Shown here: positions 61,108-64,000 of the stretch, piece after piece | Position numbering within the stretch: position 1 is the first letter of the stretch | How the letters are laid out: each line of letters starts with the position of its first letter | Source: Mucilaginibacter ginsenosidivorax | Lineage (GTDB): Bacteria > Bacteroidota > Bacteroidia > Sphingobacteriales > Sphingobacteriaceae | DNA: 64,000 bases | Assembly (NCBI RefSeq): GCF_007971525.1 | Contig: NZ_CP042437.1 | Coordinates: forward strand, 1,240,001 to 1,304,000 | Direction: 5' to 3' | Made by a program: the position numbers and the translations under genes | The notes under the pieces: generated by a model | The model's input: only the letters and a program-made list of their open reading frames with translations | Database searches by the model: none | What the model was told of the DNA's origin: nothing

Positions 61108-62232
61108 ATGAGAAAATATTGCTTATCCCTGTTATTTGCCGCTGCTTTTGGTTGCGCATATGCGCAGCAACCGGTAACTATCAAAAAAATTACTGCGGGT
61201 ACCGTAAAATACCAGGGCGGCACCAATACCTGCTGGTCGTTTTCAACTACCTCGCTTGTTGAATCGGCAGAGATAGCCACTGATAAAAAAGATATCGATA
61301 TTTCGGAGTTATATACCTCGCGTAACCTATTCATCGAAAAAGCAAAGCGTTATATCCTGTCAAACGGCACAAGTTTATTTGAGGCCGGCGGCCTGGCCCA
61401 TGATGCCATGTACGGGATAGAAAAATATGGCGCCATCCCAAACGAGTTTTATGCACGCAAAAAAGGCGTCGAATTTTCAGATAAAACCAGCAGGCAAACC
61501 GACGAAATCCTGAAAAGCTACCTGGATTCGGTACTTAAAACAAAGCCTATTGATGCCAACTGGCTGGCTGGTTTTATTAAAAAGCATGACGATATTGTTG
61601 GCACCCCGCCTGCCAAATTTATCTGGGAGGGGAAGGAATATACTCCGATTAGCTTTGCAAAGGAGGTTTTGAAATTTAACAGGCAGCAATATGCCACCAT
61701 AACCTCGTTTACACATCATCCATTTTATGAAAACTTTCCGCTGGAAATTCCCGATAACTTTTTGCTGCGCGAAAATTACCTGAATGTACCATTGGATGAG
61801 TTGATAGCCATTGCCAAAACAACCATTGAAAAAGGCCAATCGCTGGTTGTTGATATGGATGTAAGCAATAACGGCTGGAATTGCGGCAAAGCAGGCTACG
61901 CCCTGTTTGAGGACAAACGCTTTTACCGGGTGAGCAACGCCGATACCACTGAGATGGCATATAGCGTACCGCTAAGACAACAGTTATTTGAAACACTTGT
62001 AACGCAGGATGATCACCTGATCCATATTGTAGGTATCGCAAAAAGCAAGGCAGGTAAATTATTTTTTATCCTGAAAGATTCGGGCGGCGACCACTACGGC
62101 CCTTTTAAAGGCTACGATTATGTATCAGTAAATTACTTTGCCATTAACGCGTTAAGTATCACCGTGCCGGTTAGCGCGCTGGATGAAAAGTATGCTAAAT
62201 TAGTAAAGGCACCGGTGCCGCTTATCAATTAA
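61108..62232 (+). CDS. secreted C1-family (papain/bleomycin-hydrolase-like) peptidase
   Basis: About 374 residues with a signal peptide ending CAYAQ. Catalytic elements: oxyanion Gln and nucleophile Cys in KYQGGTNTCWSFSTTSLVES, and His in DDHLIHIVGIA. The position that usually reads K-N-S-W-G, with the catalytic Asn, is FILKDSGGD here, so Asn is replaced by Asp and the Trp is missing. Similar proteins in Bacteroidota are thought to act as periplasmic aminopeptidases; whether this one is active is uncertain. Start at ATG 61108 because it begins the signal peptide. Divergent from the DUF5690 gene. Confidence 0.85.
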   Translation: MRKYCLSLLFAAAFGCAYAQQPVTIKKITAGTVKYQGGTNTCWSFSTTSLVESAEIATDKKDIDISELYTSRNLFIEKAKRYILSNGTSLFEAGGLAHDAMYGIEKYGAIPNEFYARKKGVEFSDKTSRQTDEILKSYLDSVLKTKPIDANWLAGFIKKHDDIVGTPPAKFIWEGKEYTPISFAKEVLKFNRQQYATITSFTHHPFYENFPLEIPDNFLLRENYLNVPLDELIAIAKTTIEKGQSLVVDMDVSNNGWNCGKAGYALFEDKRFYRVSNADTTEMAYSVPLRQQLFETLVTQDDHLIHIVGIAKSKAGKLFFILKDSGGDHYGPFKGYDYVSVNYFAINALSITVPVSALDEKYAKLVKAPVPLIN

Positions 62233-62276
62233 ACGTAGGAAACAAGACAATGTCCAGAAAGCTGGTAAAAGCCGGA

Positions 62277-62651
62277 TCAGGATTCAAAATATTCAACCGG
62301 CTCCAAATCGCCCAGTTCTTCATCGGTAAATAATCTTGAGCGGATAATAAACCTTATCCCCATCGGTATTTCGATAGAAAAGCTGCTGCCGCGGCCAGGG
62401 GTAACATCAAGCGTAAGGTGGGTGTGTTTCCAGTATTCAAACTGATCAATACTCATGAAAAATTCGCAGCCCGCAACCTCGCCTATTTTAACATCGCTGC
62501 CGCCAATTTTAAAGTCGCCCTTTTCAAAACACATGGGCGATGAACCATCGCAGCAACCGCCACTTTGATGAAACATCAATTCGCCAAACCGGGCTTTCAG
62601 CTCGGCTATTACTTTTTCGGCTTCGGGGGTAATGGATACTCTTTTGGTCAT
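62277..62651 (-). CDS. DUF779 protein, aldehyde dehydrogenase-associated
   Basis: 124 residues. The DUF779 signature MFHQSGGCCDGSSPMCFEKGDF near residue 27 has three Cys; TLDVTPGRGSSFSIE and GIRFIIRSRLF follow. It is nearly always encoded next to an aldehyde or alcohol dehydrogenase, as here, and might bind metal or help dehydrogenase maturation; no tested function known to me. It follows the aldehyde dehydrogenase gene after 253 bp containing a repeat. Confidence 0.88.
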   Translation of the reverse strand: MTKRVSITPEAEKVIAELKARFGELMFHQSGGCCDGSSPMCFEKGDFKIGGSDVKIGEVAGCEFFMSIDQFEYWKHTHLTLDVTPGRGSSFSIEIPMGIRFIIRSRLFTDEELGDLEPVEYFES

Positions 62652-62667
62652 GGCGTGATTATTTAAA

Positions 62668-62808
62668 AAAAGTTCCCTCCAAGGGGAGGGGTGCGGTTGG
62701 ACACGAGCGTAAAGGCAGGGAGGGGTTTCTACGAGCGATAAGCTATCGAGTAGATTAACCGCGTGATCTAACCTCTATCTCCCCTTCCCCAAGGAAGGAA
62801 TCACACAC
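62668..62808. repeat. inverted repeat of G/C-rich words between aldehyde dehydrogenase and DUF779 genes
   Basis: CCCTCCAAGGGGAGGGG on one side and CCCCTTCCCCAAGGAAGG on the other, with GGGAGGGG and related words between. Part of the palindromic-element family of this genome, comparable to the one at 5449. Confidence 0.55.
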
Positions 62809-62851
62809 CCTCTGCTCTTACTAATCTGTAAAGCAAATTAATTTACAAAAT

Positions 62852-62892
62852 AAAAGGCGCCGCAAAATCCCAAACATTTTACGGTCGCCTTT
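62852..62892 (-). terminator. terminator of aldehyde dehydrogenase gene
   Basis: AAAAGGCG ... CGCCTTT with a 26-nt region between (partly paired), 13 bp after the stop; on the minus strand it is followed by TTATTTTG. Confidence 0.55.
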
Positions 62893-62904
62893 AACATTAC
62901 CAGG

Positions 62905-63999
62905 CTAAAAGAAGCCCAGTTTGTTCTTATTATAGGAGATCAGCATATTTTTTGTTTGCCTGTAGTAGTTCAGCATCATTTTATGATTCTCGCGGCCAAA
63001 GCCCGATTTTTTATAACCACCAAATGGCGCATGTGCGGGGTAAGCATGGTAATTATTAACCCAAACCCTACCTGCCTGTATAGCACGAGGCACCTGGTAA
63101 ATTTCGTGGGCATCGCGTGTCCATACACCGGCGCCAAGGCCGTAAAGGGTATCGTTGGCAATTTCAATAGCCTCTGCGGTAGTTTTAAAGGTTGTAACCG
63201 ATACCACCGGGCCAAAAATTTCCTCCTGGAAAATGCGCATTTTATTATGCCCCTTAAAAATAGTTGGCTGTATATAGTAACCGCCGCCTAACTCATCGGG
63301 CAGTTTTTGAGCACCGCCACCGGCCAATATCTCTGCTCCTTCTTTTTTGCCAATATCCAGGTAGCTCAGAATTTTCTCGTATTGATCATTAGATGCCTGG
63401 GCGCCCATCATGGTAGTTGAATCTAATGGATTTCCCATAATGATGGCATTTGTGCGGGCTATTACGCGCTCTATAAACTTATCATAAATATTCTCGTGCA
63501 CCAGCATACGCGATGGGCAGGTACACACTTCGCCCTGGTTTAAGGCAAATAGTACAGCGCCTTCCACCGCTTTGTCAAAAAACTCATCATCAGCATCGCC
63601 CACAGATTCAAAAAAGATATTTGGCGATTTACCACCCAGTTCCATGGTTACAGGGATTAAATTTTCTGAGGCGTATTGCATAATTAACCTGCCTGTGGTG
63701 GTTTCGCCGGTAAAGGCAACTTTGCTGATACGTGGATTAGTAGCCAGCGGCTTACCGGCTTCGGGCCCAAAACCGGTAACAATGTTCAATACGCCGGCAG
63801 GTAAAACATCGCCAATAAGCTCCATAAGCACCATAATACTGGTTGGCGTTTGCTCGGCCGGTTTCACAACCACACAGCAGCCGGCTGCTAAAGCTGGTGC
63901 TATTTTCCATGTGGCCATTAGTAATGGGAAGTTCCAGGGAATAATCTGCCCAACTACGCCAAGGGGCTCCTGCAGGTTAATACTTACAGTAAACTCATC
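62905..63999 (-). CDS. aldehyde dehydrogenase, 5' end cut by the window
   Basis: NAD(P)-dependent oxidation of aldehydes to acids. The frame is open to the edge; about 364 residues are visible of about 505. Motifs: [30 protein letters not shown], catalytic Glu in [10 protein letters not shown] and catalytic Cys in [11 protein letters not shown]. The C-T-C-P-S-R form and the neighbouring DUF779 gene place it in the AldB/ExaC group that handles acetaldehyde and similar. It would read toward DUF779, with a terminator between. Confidence 0.93.
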   Translation of the reverse strand, partial: DEFTVSINLQEPLGVVGQIIPWNFPLLMATWKIAPALAAGCCVVVKPAEQTPTSIMVLMELIGDVLPAGVLNIVTGFGPEAGKPLATNPRISKVAFTGETTTGRLIMQYASENLIPVTMELGGKSPNIFFESVGDADDEFFDKAVEGAVLFALNQGEVCTCPSRMLVHENIYDKFIERVIARTNAIIMGNPLDSTTMMGAQASNDQYEKILSYLDIGKKEGAEILAGGGAQKLPDELGGGYYIQPTIFKGHNKMRIFQEEIFGPVVSVTTFKTTAEAIEIANDTLYGLGAGVWTRDAHEIYQVPRAIQAGRVWVNNYHAYPAHAPFGGYKKSGFGRENHKMMLNYYRQTKNMLISYNKNKLGFF

Positions 64000-64000
64000 A

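Noticed and set aside
1..64000. tRNA, rRNA, insertion sequence or prophage genes
   Set aside because: No cloverleaf-like sequence, rRNA segment, transposase, integrase or phage structural protein was recognised on either strand.

Overview
This window looks like chromosome of a Bacteroidota bacterium of the family Sphingobacteriaceae, most likely Mucilaginibacter or a close Pedobacter relative. That is my inference, since no rRNA gene is present. It rests on the short primary sigma factor without region 1.1, promoters of the TTG / TAnnTTTG type, type IX secretion (T9SS) sorting domains, retropepsin-like, DUF4136, DUF983 and DUF5690 proteins, CcmE of the CxxxY type, scarce Shine-Dalgarno sequences, and intergenic hairpin repeats typical of the group. 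Both ends cut genes: galactokinase on the left and an aldehyde dehydrogenase on the right. I saw no tRNA, rRNA, CRISPR array, insertion sequence or phage gene.

Layout. 1-8 kb: end of galK, a SpoU RNA methyltransferase, a YdeI/OmdA-like protein, an ArsR regulator with its SRPBCC partner, a Crp/Fnr regulator with an AhpD-like protein, and phosphoenolpyruvate carboxylase, with several repeat elements in the gaps. 8-22 kb: a FUSC membrane protein, an aldo/keto reductase, a minus-strand group (small membrane protein, ABC ATPase, retropepsin-like protease, a protein with four glycogen-binding-like domains), rpoD, DUF983 and AraC genes, a hybrid histidine kinase and a PhzF-like protein. 22.7-37.8 kb: three consecutive giant T9SS surface proteins sharing a long C-terminal half. 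The second and third are each followed 14 bp later by a gene for a tiny paralogous protein (signal peptide, about 20 exposed residues, P-L-D-T-W, membrane helix, basic tail). 37.9-41.4 kb: a DUF4136 lipoprotein, maf, kdsC, iscX, a 2Fe-2S ferredoxin and a DUF2520 protein, all on the minus strand. 41.5-45.9 kb: an alpha/beta hydrolase, a GH43-ricin lipoprotein, a secreted protein of unknown function and a PhyH-type dioxygenase. 45.9-53.6 kb: cytochrome c maturation genes ccmF and ccmE, then ccmD and ccmC, separated by three unknown genes and glutamate dehydrogenase. 53.9-64 kb: two SDR oxidoreductases around an AraC regulator, a HAD-IIB phosphatase, a three-gene phosphonate-catabolism-like set (DUF5690 transporter, zinc dehydrogenase, phosphonatase-like HAD), a papain-like peptidase, and DUF779 with an aldehyde dehydrogenase.

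The most interesting part is the 22.7-37.8 kb cluster. All three giants appear to start with TTG followed by AAA, their 3' parts are nearly interchangeable while their 5' parts differ, and two have a dedicated tiny membrane partner with what looks like a tripartite sorting signal. A second theme is intergenic: several gaps hold hairpin or long inverted-repeat elements built from reiterated 7-8 bp words, a different word at nearly every site. Some of these overlap start or stop codons or act as probable terminators.
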